Shown piece after piece: positions 47,228-57,064 of a stretch of 64,000 nt of DNA. Under the pieces are notes generated by a model. The model did not search any database. It saw only the letters and a list, made by a program, of their open reading frames with translations, and was not told where the DNA came from. This stretch comes from Paenibacillus antibioticophila (GTDB lineage Bacteria > Bacillota > Bacilli > Paenibacillales > Paenibacillaceae). The first letter of the stretch is position 1; every line of letters starts with the position of its first letter. The stretch lies in contig NZ_HG005139.1 of NCBI RefSeq assembly GCF_000455265.1, positions 2,849,554-2,913,553 on the forward strand, read 5' to 3'. Position numbers and translations under genes: made by a program.

Positions 47228-48619
47228 TCAGGCTAAAGCTAAATGCCGCAGCTTCAAAAACACCTGATAGCTTCGCTCTGCCAAGGAAGAGATTGAAACA
47301 GGGTCAAAACCAATTAAGTCCGCATAGAGCGTATCATTTAATGGCTCGGTCCAGCTTGAAGGCAATTGGTCTGCGCCTAGCTTGGCTCCCATAATAGAGC
47401 CGACGGTTGCCCCATTACAATCGGTGTCCATCCCGCCATATACCGAGGTTACGACTGCCTTTTCAAAATCGTTCCCTCCATAGATAAGCGAGGCCGCCAC
47501 CAAAGCCGCATTATTGTTACTGTGAACCGGATCATAATGACTAAATTCATCCCAAATTCGGCTCACCAGCTCACGCTCGCTTTTGGCCTGATGCGCGATC
47601 TCAATTCCCTTGATGACATCCGCCGCCAGACGGCTGGTCTTTGGAATTTCACTAAGTCCAATCTCAAGCAGCTTCTCATTATCCTGCTCTGCAAATGCCG
47701 CAGCAATCATGGCTGCGTTAAACATGGCTGCATAGATGCCATTCTTTACATGTGAGAAGGAAGCATCCCGGTAGGCCAGCTCCGCCGCCAATTCCGGCTG
47801 TCCCGCTACTCCATAGGCCAGACCGTCTACGCGAATCGCCGCCCCGATCCACTCCCGATATGGATTCAGGTACATTCGCACGCGTTCTTGCCGAAGCTCC
47901 CAGTCCTCCGGCTTGTCCCCATGCAAATGAGACGTCTCCTGCGCAAAGTTCATGTAAGCTTGTGTCTCGGCAGTGCATACCTGGCTATAGGTCAATCTGC
48001 TGTGCCACAGCTTGCCGACATCCCATGAATCAAAGTCCAGGCCCTTTTCCTCCAGCAGCAGCAGGCCGAGAATCGTGTAGCGCAGATCATCATCACTTTC
48101 CATATAGTTAATTTTGTCCGAGGTGCTTACATGGGACCATTCGCTTAATCCAAGCCCATATTGCTCTGCTGCCCGGGAATATCCCGGTGTATAGCCTTTA
48201 ATCGGCCAGGCATCTGCACCGCGGAACCACAGCTCCACATTTTCCCAACCCGGACGCCCGTCCTTACCATACAAGTAGTCCCAATATTCAAGCGGCTTGC
48301 CCAGCGCACAGCCTACAGATCTCCCGAGCCAGGCGCCGTAGAACTTATTGCGCCACTCCGCTTCACTCCAGACGGCCTTCAGCTTGCGCGGCCCTTCCGG
48401 ACGCAGACTTCTGATCTCATCCCATGCGGATGGTTCATGATAGGGAAAATCTGCTGCAACAGGAAGCTGCATAATCTCATGATAGAATTGCATCAGCTTA
48501 GTCTCATCCTTGCCGGCCAAAGCAAGCTTTTCCTGAAATCCTGCTACATTGCAGCCCTCTTCCCTACGCTGCATCAGCTCGAAGGCCATCATTTCCTGCA
48601 ATCTTTCCCAGCCTGCCAC
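47228..48619 (-). CDS. ADP-ribosylglycohydrolase-family protein
   Basis: 463 residues, GTG start with AGGAG upstream. RNKFYGAWLGRSVGCALGKP, the acidic MESDDDLRYTILGL and GGMDTDCNGATVGSIMGAKL are the metal-binding motifs of the ARH/DraG fold. The N-terminal 100 residues are an extension. It starts four bases after the nucleoside hydrolase stop, so it is part of the nucleoside operon and probably acts on ADP-ribose-type or N-ribosyl compounds. Confidence 0.85.
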   Translation of the reverse strand: MAGWERLQEMMAFELMQRREEGCNVAGFQEKLALAGKDETKLMQFYHEIMQLPVAADFPYHEPSAWDEIRSLRPEGPRKLKAVWSEAEWRNKFYGAWLGRSVGCALGKPLEYWDYLYGKDGRPGWENVELWFRGADAWPIKGYTPGYSRAAEQYGLGLSEWSHVSTSDKINYMESDDDLRYTILGLLLLEEKGLDFDSWDVGKLWHSRLTYSQVCTAETQAYMNFAQETSHLHGDKPEDWELRQERVRMYLNPYREWIGAAIRVDGLAYGVAGQPELAAELAYRDASFSHVKNGIYAAMFNAAMIAAAFAEQDNEKLLEIGLSEIPKTSRLAADVIKGIEIAHQAKSERELVSRIWDEFSHYDPVHSNNNAALVAASLIYGGNDFEKAVVTSVYGGMDTDCNGATVGSIMGAKLGADQLPSSWTEPLNDTLYADLIGFDPVSISSLAERSYQVFLKLRHLALA

Positions 48620-48622
48620 AGC

Positions 48623-49576
48623 CTACACTCCTCTCGCAGCAAGAAGCTGCTGATCCAAACGTGCCAGGGAATCAAATAGCAAATTTATAAATGCTGTCCG
48701 GTCTACATCAACCAGCACCTCAACATTAGGCGCATGTTCTGTTTTTTTGCGTTGGTCGGCTACGGTCATTCCTCTCGTCAGCTTGCCTTCCGTCTCCACC
48801 GTAACATGCAGGTGTCTGGACTGAAATAACTCAGGGTGCAAAAGCCAGGCGACGGCACACGGATCATGCAGCGCATTGCCGACGTACCCCATCTTCTTCC
48901 CATAGATCGAGTAAAAATCAAGCAGTTCTCCCACGAGGACAGATACCGGACCGCGTCTTTTCAGTTCTTCAATTTCATCCTCAAAAATAGCTGCCTTGTC
49001 GGTTACATCCAGACCGCTCATGGTAATCGGAATCCCTGATTCATAGACAATCCTCGCCGCCTCCGGATCAACATAAATGTTGAACTCAGCCGTAGAGGTC
49101 ACGTTGCCATAGCTAATCCCGCCGCCCATTAGCGAAATTCGTTCAATTTTTTCCTTCACCTCTGGATATGCAGTAAGCAGCAAGGCAATATTGGTCAGCG
49201 GAGCAAGCGGAACAAGCGTAATCTTATCATCACTGGACCTAATAAGCTCAAGCATAAACTCTACTGCGCCCTGGTCCGTCGGCCGGACGAGACTAGGGGG
49301 AAGCGCCGGGCCATCCATTCCTGATTCACCATGCGCTTCTTCCCCCGTAACCAGCTTGCCCAGCAAGGGACCTGCCGCCCCTTTGGCTACAGGAATATCG
49401 GCTTCAATAAAGCTAAGAATTCGCAGTGCATTGTCTGTAATCTTCTCTAAAACCTGATTACCGCCTACCGTCGTGATCCCTCTTATGTCCAGTAAATCCC
49501 GGTGTGCATAAGCGAGTAAAATCGCAATAGCATCATCATGGCCTGGGTCGCAGTCAATAATAATCGGTGTTGCCAT
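48623..49576 (-). CDS. Nucleoside hydrolase
   Basis: 317 residues. IIIDCDPGHDDAIAILLAYA has the calcium-binding DxDxxxDD motif of inosine-uridine nucleoside hydrolases; MGGGISYGNVTSTAEFNIYV and DPEAARIVYESGIP and DPCAVAWLLHPELF complete the active site. It splits nucleosides taken up by the transporter encoded next to it into base and ribose. Confidence 0.93.
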   Translation of the reverse strand: MATPIIIDCDPGHDDAIAILLAYAHRDLLDIRGITTVGGNQVLEKITDNALRILSFIEADIPVAKGAAGPLLGKLVTGEEAHGESGMDGPALPPSLVRPTDQGAVEFMLELIRSSDDKITLVPLAPLTNIALLLTAYPEVKEKIERISLMGGGISYGNVTSTAEFNIYVDPEAARIVYESGIPITMSGLDVTDKAAIFEDEIEELKRRGPVSVLVGELLDFYSIYGKKMGYVGNALHDPCAVAWLLHPELFQSRHLHVTVETEGKLTRGMTVADQRKKTEHAPNVEVLVDVDRTAFINLLFDSLARLDQQLLAARGV

Positions 49577-49822
49577 ATATCATCACGCTCCTCGCTAATT
49601 CTTTACAGACGACTCCGCTAACACTTTAGGAGTTGAACGGATGAAGGTACACTAGTGGCAACGTATAAAGTGTTCTTACGATCGCTGTTGTTCGCGAATT
49701 TCTTTGATTGAACTAAGCCATGTGAAGGAAGAACTCCGCTCTCAAAGGCGAACGCTGATGCTTCTTCAGAACTCTTTATACTCCTGCCTTTTTGTATAGC
49801 TTCTTAAGTTCAACTTACATAG

Positions 49823-50761
49823 TTATTTAGCAGATATCTTCCGATTCTTTTTACGCGTCTCGGAAACCGCGTAGATGACTAATCCCACGACCGTTGCTAC
49901 ATAAGGCAGCGTAGCGATTAGCTCCGCAGGAATCTTCAACACCTGGAAGGCGTTGGATAGCGCATCCGCTGCGCCAAACAACAATGACGTTAATGCGGTC
50001 CCTGCCGTTGTGCTTCGTCCCATCGATTCAGCCGCAATCGCAATCCAGCCGCGTCCGGCAATCATATCTCTTGTGAACAGGGATAAGTAGCCCATGGACA
50101 TATAAGCTCCGCCAAGTCCGGCAAAGAAGCCGCTGAGCAGTAAGGCTGTATATTGAATCTTAATCACACTGACCCCTACAGATTGTGCCGCATGCGAGTT
50201 CTCACCGACAGACCGGATACGCAAGCCCAGGGAGGTGCGGTTGAGCAGATAGTAAACAACGAATACCGAGATAATGGATATATAGGTCAGCACATGATGT
50301 CCTGATAGAATTTGACCCACTACAGGGATATCCTTGATCAAGGGAAGCTCAAGGCTGGGCAATACCTTGCTCGGCAAGGAGGTGGACGATCCCTTGTCCC
50401 CGCTAAGCAGGTACAGGATGAACACGGTGCCGCCGGAAGCAAACATATTAATGGCAATACCGCCTAAAATAATGTGCGTTTTGAATTTCAATGTGAAAAA
50501 GGCTAGCAAGCCTGCAATAAGTGTGCCAGCGAGCACGGCGCCCAGCAGGCCTACCCAGGCATTCTGAGAATAGGAACTGACGATTACGCCTGTCAAGGCG
50601 GATACAAGCATAATCCCCTCCATCCCGATATTGATAATACCGGCACGGTTAGAGATTAATGCGCCTAATGCTGCAAATAAAATAGGGGTTGTTACCCGCA
50701 AGACGGAGAAAGCAAAATCTGTTGTCAAGATCACATTGAACAAGCTGTCCAGACCATTCAT
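49823..50761 (-). CDS. Nucleoside ABC transporter permease (NupQ-like)
   Basis: 312 residues with about nine membrane helices. TPILFAALGALISNRAGIIN and IGMEGIMLVSALTGVI are the family signature, RIRSVGENSHAAQSVGVSVI the coupling loop. ATGA overlap with the upstream permease gene. Confidence 0.9.
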   Translation of the reverse strand: MNGLDSLFNVILTTDFAFSVLRVTTPILFAALGALISNRAGIINIGMEGIMLVSALTGVIVSSYSQNAWVGLLGAVLAGTLIAGLLAFFTLKFKTHIILGGIAINMFASGGTVFILYLLSGDKGSSTSLPSKVLPSLELPLIKDIPVVGQILSGHHVLTYISIISVFVVYYLLNRTSLGLRIRSVGENSHAAQSVGVSVIKIQYTALLLSGFFAGLGGAYMSMGYLSLFTRDMIAGRGWIAIAAESMGRSTTAGTALTSLLFGAADALSNAFQVLKIPAELIATLPYVATVVGLVIYAVSETRKKNRKISAK

Positions 50762-51804
50762 GCTTCACGCGCCTCCTTCAGCAGCATCCGATTCTTCCAG
50801 AATTTCAGGAATTGCTCGGCCGAGATCAGTAAGATAATGACGGCTTGGATAATGGAGATCATTTCAGCAGGAACATCAGACAGGCGGGCCATCAGATCAG
50901 CTCCAATCCGAATATAGGCCAGGAACAAGGCCGAACCGATCACCGACAAGGGGTTGTTCTTGGCCAGCATAGCGACCAGAGCGCCATCCAGACCATAGCC
51001 AGGCAAGGCTGTCCATTGGAAGCGGGTATACATCCCGAGCACTTCCACAGACCCGCCCATGCCTGCAATAAAGCCTGCAAGCAGGTGAACGAGAATAATC
51101 ACCTTGGCCGTCTTCATCCCGGAGTAGCGGGCAAAGCTGCGATTGGCTCCCGTCATGCGAAGCTCATAGCCCCATTTTGTTTTATACAGAAAGAAATGAG
51201 CAAGCACGATAAGCGCCAATACGAAGATTAAGCCCGTATGAATCCGTGTGCCCGGAATGATTTTATCGAGCAAGGCCGTTTTCTCAAATTTAAATGAGAC
51301 GTTGGCAAACGCCTTTGCATCCCGTAATTGATAATTTAATAGATACAGGCCAATTCCAAATAAAATATTGTTGAACATTAAGGAGGTCACTAGCTCATTC
51401 GCATTCCATTTTGCCTTCAATATACCCGGGATGGCAGATAAAATGGCGCCTACGATCGAACCGGCAAGGATAGCAACAACCGGATGCAGGAAGCCGCCCA
51501 GCGACCAGTGAATGGCAATCGCTGACGCCACGACGCCAGAGAAATAGAAAACCCCCTCTGCGCCCAGATTGAACATATTCGCACGAAATAGCAATGAGAC
51601 TGCAAGTCCAGTAAACATCAACGGAATTGCCATCTCAATCACATTTCCGATATGCCCCTTCGAGTTGAGCGGCTCAAACAGAAAAATGCCGATCGTTTTT
51701 ACGGGATTGTCGCTAACAAGCGCAATAATAAGAAAAGCAATCACAAGCGCAATCAAAATGACTGCTGTTGTTCGAAACGTCTCGAAATATTTGGATTTAA
51801 ACAT
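50758..51804 (-). CDS. Nucleoside ABC transporter permease (NupP-like)
   Basis: 348 residues. MAIPLMFTGLAVSLLFRANM (reading from EMAIPLM) and FNLGAEGVFYFSGVVASAIA are typical of NupP/YufP permeases. The start overlaps the end of the ATPase gene. Pairs with the NupQ-like protein to form the channel. Confidence 0.9.
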   Translation of the reverse strand: MFKSKYFETFRTTAVILIALVIAFLIIALVSDNPVKTIGIFLFEPLNSKGHIGNVIEMAIPLMFTGLAVSLLFRANMFNLGAEGVFYFSGVVASAIAIHWSLGGFLHPVVAILAGSIVGAILSAIPGILKAKWNANELVTSLMFNNILFGIGLYLLNYQLRDAKAFANVSFKFEKTALLDKIIPGTRIHTGLIFVLALIVLAHFFLYKTKWGYELRMTGANRSFARYSGMKTAKVIILVHLLAGFIAGMGGSVEVLGMYTRFQWTALPGYGLDGALVAMLAKNNPLSVIGSALFLAYIRIGADLMARLSDVPAEMISIIQAVIILLISAEQFLKFWKNRMLLKEAREA

Positions 51805-53359
51805 GACTCAGAGCCCTCCTGATCTGCTGCGCATCCTGTCGCTTGATTCCCAGCATGTAGAGCCCAAGCTCCTCTTCACTCATGCCGGAAGGGTTCTCGA
51901 TATAGGCAACGATTTGTCCTTCATACATGACTAGCAGGCAATCACTAATTTCCAGCACTTCATTCAAATCGGCAGATACGAGCACAATGGCACTCTGCTT
52001 CTCTCGCAGCTCCAGCAGCTTCTGGTGAATTAACTGTGCCGCCCCGACATCAACCCCGCGTGTAGGCTGCTCCGCGATTAACAGCTGCGGATTGGCTGAG
52101 CATTCGCGAGCCACCACAACCTTTTGCATATTTCCCCCCGAGAGCATTCCGATCGGCTGCTTGGGACCTGAACAACGTATTTTGAAATCCTCAATCAAGC
52201 GCGTGGCCATTTCCATGACACTTGAACCCCTCAGAAAGAAACCTTTATTCATGGCCTTGGAACGATAGCGTGTAGAGATCAGATTGTCGGAGATACTGGC
52301 CTCTGCGGCTGACCCTTGGGACATCCGGTCCTCAGGAATATAAGCTACGCCAAGATTTCGAATGGTCAGAATGTCCGCTTCCCGTATCTCCGTTCCTTTG
52401 ACCTGCACAGCGCCGTTGCTGGATACCCCCTGAAGTCCGCCCGTCAGCGCCTCAATCAGCTCACGCTGCCCGTTGCCCTCAACCCCGGCAATCCCGACAA
52501 TTTGTCCTCCGTGTACTGTAAAGTTCACATCCCGCAAGAGGGAGTTGCCTTGCCGATCGCTCACATTCAGCTCCTGCACGGTCAGCACAGGCTCTTGAAG
52601 CGCTACGTTGGGCTTGTCGTATTTCAACACAACATCCCGCCCAACCATCAGACGGGAAATCTCCTGTTCGCTCATATCCGCAGTCTGGAATACACCTTCA
52701 CTGCTTCCGCCCCGCAAAATCGTAATTCGATCACAAATCGCCTTTACTTCCTTGAGCTTGTGCGAGATAAACACGATGGTATGACCATGCTCCTTAAGCT
52801 GCTGCAGCTCACGAAACAATTCCTCCGTCTCCTGAGGAGTCAATACGGCAGTTGGCTCATCCAGGATCAGAATCTTGGCGCCGCGAAGCAAAGCCTTCAA
52901 AATCTCCACCTTTTGCTTCATCCCTACCGTCAAATCCTCAACCTTGGCTTTCGGATTTACCGCCAGATTATACTTGCGGGCCGTCTCCTCCGTCATCCGG
53001 ATCGCCTCCGCATAATGAATGCCCAAGCCCTTGCGGGGCTCCATGCCCAGCACCATATTTTCAGCAACCGTAAAGGAAGGCACCAGCATAAAGTGCTGAT
53101 GGACCATCCCGATCCCCCGATCAATGGCATCCTGAGGGGATTGCAGTCTTACTTTTTCTCCCCGGATATAAATTTCGCCTTCGCTCGGCTCCTCCATTCC
53201 GAAGATCATTTTCATCAAGGTCGATTTTCCTGCGCCATTTTCACCTGCCAGAGCATGAATTTCCCCTTCGCGCAGTGAGAAATTCACATCCCGGTTAGCC
53301 ACGACCCCATTGGGGTACACCTTTGTAATCCCGCGCATTTCCAGCAAAGGAGTTTCCAT
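51797..53359 (-). CDS. Nucleoside ABC transporter ATPase, two domains (NupO-like)
   Basis: 520 residues. [40 protein letters not shown] and [15 protein letters not shown] in the first domain; GIAGVEGNGQRELIEALTGG, LSGGNMQKVVVARE and LLIAEQPTRGVDVGA in the second. Glu replaces Asp-Glu (AEQPT) in the second Walker B, which is normal in this subfamily. Confidence 0.92.
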   Translation of the reverse strand: METPLLEMRGITKVYPNGVVANRDVNFSLREGEIHALAGENGAGKSTLMKMIFGMEEPSEGEIYIRGEKVRLQSPQDAIDRGIGMVHQHFMLVPSFTVAENMVLGMEPRKGLGIHYAEAIRMTEETARKYNLAVNPKAKVEDLTVGMKQKVEILKALLRGAKILILDEPTAVLTPQETEELFRELQQLKEHGHTIVFISHKLKEVKAICDRITILRGGSSEGVFQTADMSEQEISRLMVGRDVVLKYDKPNVALQEPVLTVQELNVSDRQGNSLLRDVNFTVHGGQIVGIAGVEGNGQRELIEALTGGLQGVSSNGAVQVKGTEIREADILTIRNLGVAYIPEDRMSQGSAAEASISDNLISTRYRSKAMNKGFFLRGSSVMEMATRLIEDFKIRCSGPKQPIGMLSGGNMQKVVVARECSANPQLLIAEQPTRGVDVGAAQLIHQKLLELREKQSAIVLVSADLNEVLEISDCLLVMYEGQIVAYIENPSGMSEEELGLYMLGIKRQDAQQIRRALSHV

Positions 53360-53508
53360 AGTAGAGCCTTCACATCCTTCTAACTTGAAGATTAGTAAAC
53401 TGAAACACCTCTTAAATCGTTGAAAAAATAAGCAGCTTGAAGCCCCTCATGTTGAAGGACTTCTTGCTGCGCTGAATGACAGATTGTGCGTACAGATTGT
53501 GCGTATAG

Positions 53509-54636
53509 TTATGGTTTAACGGCATTCCGGATCGCTTCAACCTCGGAGGTTTCCATCCCCATGGCGTTATCCACTTTAATTTCTTTGTTAATCAGCTTTT
53601 GCTTCACTTCTTCGATCTTCGCTTGAACATCTTCCGGGAAAGCGGCTGTATAAATCTCATTTTCCGCGATGCCGACACCGTCTTCTACAAAGCTAAGAAT
53701 GTCACGTTTGCCCATTTCCAAGGTGCCCTCGCTCAGTCTCTTCACTGCACCCAGAATGGCTGAATCAATCTTTTTAATCGCCGAGGTAACGATCAGATTC
53801 GCTTTTTCAGGATCCGTATCCTTCAGGAGCATCGCTTGGTCGGAATCGACGCCAATCGCGTATTTTTTCTTTTCCTTTGCCGCGTCAAAAATCCCAAGGC
53901 CTGTACCGCCGGCGACATTGAAGATAATATCTACACCCGAATTATACTGGATCAGAGACAGCTCCTTGCCCTTTGCCGGGTTAACAAAATCCCCTGCATA
54001 AGAGACCGCCACTTTAACGTCAGGATCAACATACTGGGCACCCTGGATGTAGCCAACAAGGAATGCGTTAATGCCAGGGATGTCCATGCCGCCGACAAAA
54101 CCAATTACATTGTCTTCGTTAGCATGTTCCATATCCGACTGGGTCGCATAAGCCGCCGCAGCCCCTGCCAGGAAGGATACCTCATTGGTTGCATAAGTCA
54201 TGCTGTACACATTGTCCGGAGCTTCTTCAATATCTGTATCATAGTTAATGAATTTTTTATCAGGATTTGCTTCTGCTACAGCGTTGAACATTTCAGTAAT
54301 CTCAGATCCGCCAGAAATAACCACATCCCAATCCTGAGCGGCAATATCATTGTAGGTAGGCTCCCATTTGGTCTTGTCCGTTCCCATCTCAACCACTTTG
54401 GTTTCTGCGCCAAGCTCTTCCTTAACCTTGTTCAAGCCATTATTTGCCGCATCAAAGAACGATTTGTCTCCAAGCGTACCCGGAATCAACAAAATAACCT
54501 TCAAGTTCCCATCCTGGCTTGTCCCGCCGTTGGAATCGCTGTTTCCGGTTGAAGCCTGATTGTTCGTGTTGCTGCCGCATGCAGTTACCAGCACCATTAC
54601 CATCGCTACCAGCAAAACCAGTACATTCTTTTTCAT
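53509..54636 (-). CDS. BMP-family nucleoside-binding lipoprotein (NupN-like)
   Basis: 375 residues from ATG 54634-54636 (MKKNVLVLLVAMVMVLVTAC, lipobox VTAC); the longer frame to 54708 lacks a ribosome site. KVILLIPGTLGDKSFFDAAN, DVVISGGSEITEMFNAVAEA and GFVGGMDIPGINAFLVGYIQ are typical of the BmpA/PnrA family that binds purine nucleosides. First gene of the operon. Confidence 0.92.
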   Translation of the reverse strand: MKKNVLVLLVAMVMVLVTACGSNTNNQASTGNSDSNGGTSQDGNLKVILLIPGTLGDKSFFDAANNGLNKVKEELGAETKVVEMGTDKTKWEPTYNDIAAQDWDVVISGGSEITEMFNAVAEANPDKKFINYDTDIEEAPDNVYSMTYATNEVSFLAGAAAAYATQSDMEHANEDNVIGFVGGMDIPGINAFLVGYIQGAQYVDPDVKVAVSYAGDFVNPAKGKELSLIQYNSGVDIIFNVAGGTGLGIFDAAKEKKKYAIGVDSDQAMLLKDTDPEKANLIVTSAIKKIDSAILGAVKRLSEGTLEMGKRDILSFVEDGVGIAENEIYTAAFPEDVQAKIEEVKQKLINKEIKVDNAMGMETSEVEAIRNAVKP

Positions 54637-54879
54637 TTTTCCTTCATCGCTCCTATTTCCGAATAAAGTATTTTTTTCATGGGACCTTTGCAGATTTTTA
54701 CGACTCATTTCCGAACATGGTTGCCAGCCTAGTTGATAAACTTCCGTCTAATTGATAAGATCATAACAAAAATGAACATAAAAAATTATAAGAATTCGGT
54801 CAATTTTTTATACGATTCGGCTAATCATGCCGCGCAGATTCTACAGGACATTGAATTTCTTACTTCAGGGAGGTGCTTT

Positions 54880-55653
54880 ATGGATCGTGTTCTTTATATT
54901 GTAAATGCTGTTCATGAGCCTAATACGCATATTCCCCCGCATCAGCATGAATGCTATGAACTCGTATATTACGTTAATGCATTAGGGACCTCCAACATCG
55001 GCGCGAAAAATTTTCATTACCGTACATCCTCGTTTGCTATCATCCCCCCTGGTTATAAGCACGATGAGAAGCATACGCCGGATGCGGAAGCGGAGGTGCT
55101 GTTCATTGGCTTTCTCTGCGATAACTCCCGACTGTCGAACCTTGCAGGTGTGTATGATGATGACAAGGAGCACACCGTACTGCAAACCTTACTGCGAATC
55201 AAGCAAGAATTTCAGCGCAAACGGGAAGGTTTTGCTGAGTTGATGAACCTGCAGCTCGGAGAAATCATCGTTCATTTGCTGAGAAATGTGGATGACGGCC
55301 TGTCCTCCTTACCTGCTGAGGATCGCATGCAGTATGTCATGAACTATATGGATGAGAACTTCCTGCAAAGGCTGACGATATCCAGCCTGTCGGAGCTATC
55401 CGGCTACAGCTACGATCGTTTTCGCCATCTGTTTAAAGAGCGCTACCATTTATCCCCGCTCCGTTATCTTTTGCTAAAACGCCTGGATTATGCCAAATCA
55501 TTACTGCGCCATACACTGCTTCCTATCTCGGAGGTATCGGCTGCTTCCGGGTTTGTGAACGATGCTCAGTTCTGCAGCATTTTCAAAAGAGAAATCGGCT
55601 TAACCCCGCGCAAATTCAGAATACAGCACAAGGGGCTGGACCCGTTACATTAA
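54880..55653 (+). CDS. AraC-family regulator, divergent from the nucleoside operon
   Basis: 257 residues from ATG 54880, which has GGGAGGTG four bases upstream; a frame back to 54733 has no such site. The N-terminal cupin (HIPPHQHECYELVYYVNALG, FAIIPPGYKHDEKHTP) binds a ligand; the C-terminal AraC domain has LTISSLSELSGYSYDRFRHL and ISEVSAASGFVNDAQFCSIF. Likely controls the nucleoside operon. Confidence 0.85.
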   Translation: MDRVLYIVNAVHEPNTHIPPHQHECYELVYYVNALGTSNIGAKNFHYRTSSFAIIPPGYKHDEKHTPDAEAEVLFIGFLCDNSRLSNLAGVYDDDKEHTVLQTLLRIKQEFQRKREGFAELMNLQLGEIIVHLLRNVDDGLSSLPAEDRMQYVMNYMDENFLQRLTISSLSELSGYSYDRFRHLFKERYHLSPLRYLLLKRLDYAKSLLRHTLLPISEVSAASGFVNDAQFCSIFKREIGLTPRKFRIQHKGLDPLH

Positions 55654-55667
55654 ACGGCCAGCCCCTT
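55630..55667 (+). terminator. Terminator overlapping the end of the AraC gene
   Basis: AAGGGGCTGG pairs with CCAGCCCCTT with a further CCGTT/AACGG stem inside. The stop codon lies in the hairpin. Confidence 0.8.
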
Positions 55668-55715
55668 AGGGTTGAAGTTACTTTCTTTATCCATAATTTT
55701 CCATAAAGAATTCCT

Positions 55716-56333
55716 CTATTCATAATTTATTTTAAGTTCATCACACTTACTGTAAGGGTAACAAAACGTCACTTCTCCATAATTAGTAAGATATAGACTT
55801 ACGATATGGCTCGCTGCATAATCATAAAACGATAGAAACACGTCCTTACTAAAAGATTGATTTAATAGTTGGTTGATTTCTGTTGACTGAATCTCATTTC
55901 TATTATTTTTCATTAATACAGTGACTAGCTCCCTCCTCTGTCTAGTCATTTCTTCACTTTTTTCGAAGTCAACTCGATATAGAACTTTTAAGTTTTCAAT
56001 TGCAGTTGCTACTTCCTGATTTAATTGTCTTTGTATCTTCTTGGTAGGAAATTTAATTTGTTCCTTTAATTCAAATGCATAAAGTTGTAACTGAGGTCCA
56101 TTTACAAAAACGATAATGAATAACAAAACATTAAGTATTAAAAAGGTACTCGAAAACTTTTTTCTCAAAGAAAATAAAAAAATTGCATAACAGAGAACAA
56201 TGGCCAATGATATTATTAAGTAAATTACAGCAGTCTTTCTATTGCTATTCCAAGCATATAAGCCAACAAATGTCGAAAAGCTGGCAATAGAAATAAAGAA
56301 GGTTCCTAATAACAAAGCAATTTTTTTTATCAT
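55716..56333 (-). CDS. Small membrane protein A of a three-member local family
   Basis: 205 residues. Three membrane helices in the first 100 residues (FVGLYAWNSNRKTAVIYLII, FSSTFLILNVLLFIIVFVNG), then a hydrophilic C-terminal half of alpha/beta character. It ends with CYPYSKCDELKI, matching CSPELICNEFGI and CAPFDICREMGI in the two proteins at 57065 and 57889. Family not recognised. AT-rich. Confidence 0.6.
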   Translation of the reverse strand: MIKKIALLLGTFFISIASFSTFVGLYAWNSNRKTAVIYLIISLAIVLCYAIFLFSLRKKFSSTFLILNVLLFIIVFVNGPQLQLYAFELKEQIKFPTKKIQRQLNQEVATAIENLKVLYRVDFEKSEEMTRQRRELVTVLMKNNRNEIQSTEINQLLNQSFSKDVFLSFYDYAASHIVSLYLTNYGEVTFCYPYSKCDELKINYE

Positions 56334-56688
56334 AATCCACCAACCTTATTTAGACTTAAAAGTTGACCTACAGTCACTTTTTCTGTCTCCTTGTACAAGA
56401 AAACATGTATTACTACTTATGATCTATCTAAATCAATCACTCTCAATTCCAATTTAATTAATTTAAGTAAACCTATTTAATATTAGTGTAGTTTAAATAA
56501 AAGTCGAATGTTGTCATTTTATAGTTTTATTTTAAAAATGACCTCGAATGTCAATACTTATTCAATATATTTGTACTCATAAGTTAGCGAATCTAAATCT
56601 CAGCATGAGTCCTCAAATAGACTGGTTAGTCTCATCCGGATCATTTCCATATCCGTTTTCAAAAAAACACCTCCTTATTCCAATAAAA

Positions 56689-56751
56689 AAACTCCTCTAA
56701 GCTGTTACTCCATATCCTACAGATATGGGCACAGTTTCCTTAGAGGAGTTT
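56689..56751 (-). terminator. Terminator hairpin (copy 1) with inner stem
   Basis: AAACTCCTCTAAG (56689-56701) pairs with CTTAGAGGAGTTT (56739-56751); CCATATC/GATATGG forms an inner stem. On the minus strand it is followed by seven T residues. Same structure at 58973-59034. Confidence 0.7.
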
Positions 56752-56824
56752 TATATGCTAAATCTAATGACATTTCCTTGTCTGTAATTTACATCTGGCA
56801 AATCAAAAAGAATAATAATTTTCT

Positions 56825-57008
56825 CTATTTCTTCTTATAAAACTCATGATACTTCATGAGCGCTCTTTTCTCGATCCGCGACACATAGCTCCGGCTAATC
56901 CCGAGCTCCTTGGCGATTTCGCGCTGGGTCCGTTCTTCTCCCCCATGCTCCAGCCCGAATCGCCCTTTAATTACCTCTTGCTCTCGCTCATCCAGGATGT
57001 CGAGGTTC
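56825..57008 (-). pseudogene. sigK 3' fragment
   Basis: Encodes region 4 of SigK ([56 protein letters not shown]). No start and no regions 2-3. Not functional alone. Confidence 0.85.
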
Positions 57009-57064
57009 TCAAAAAAGCTTAGTTTCTTGTATTTTCTTGATTTATTGATATTTAAAATACCAAG

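Larger units (their letters stand above)
56450..57008 (-). repeat. Duplicate of the sigK 3' end and downstream spacer
   Basis: This segment corresponds to 58742-59290 with about 85-95% identity by eye. It holds the same spacer, the same long hairpin and, at 56825-57008, the last 60 codons of sigK including the stop codon; one codon (three bases) is missing near 56851. The match ends abruptly at GAGGTTCT. Confidence 0.85.
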
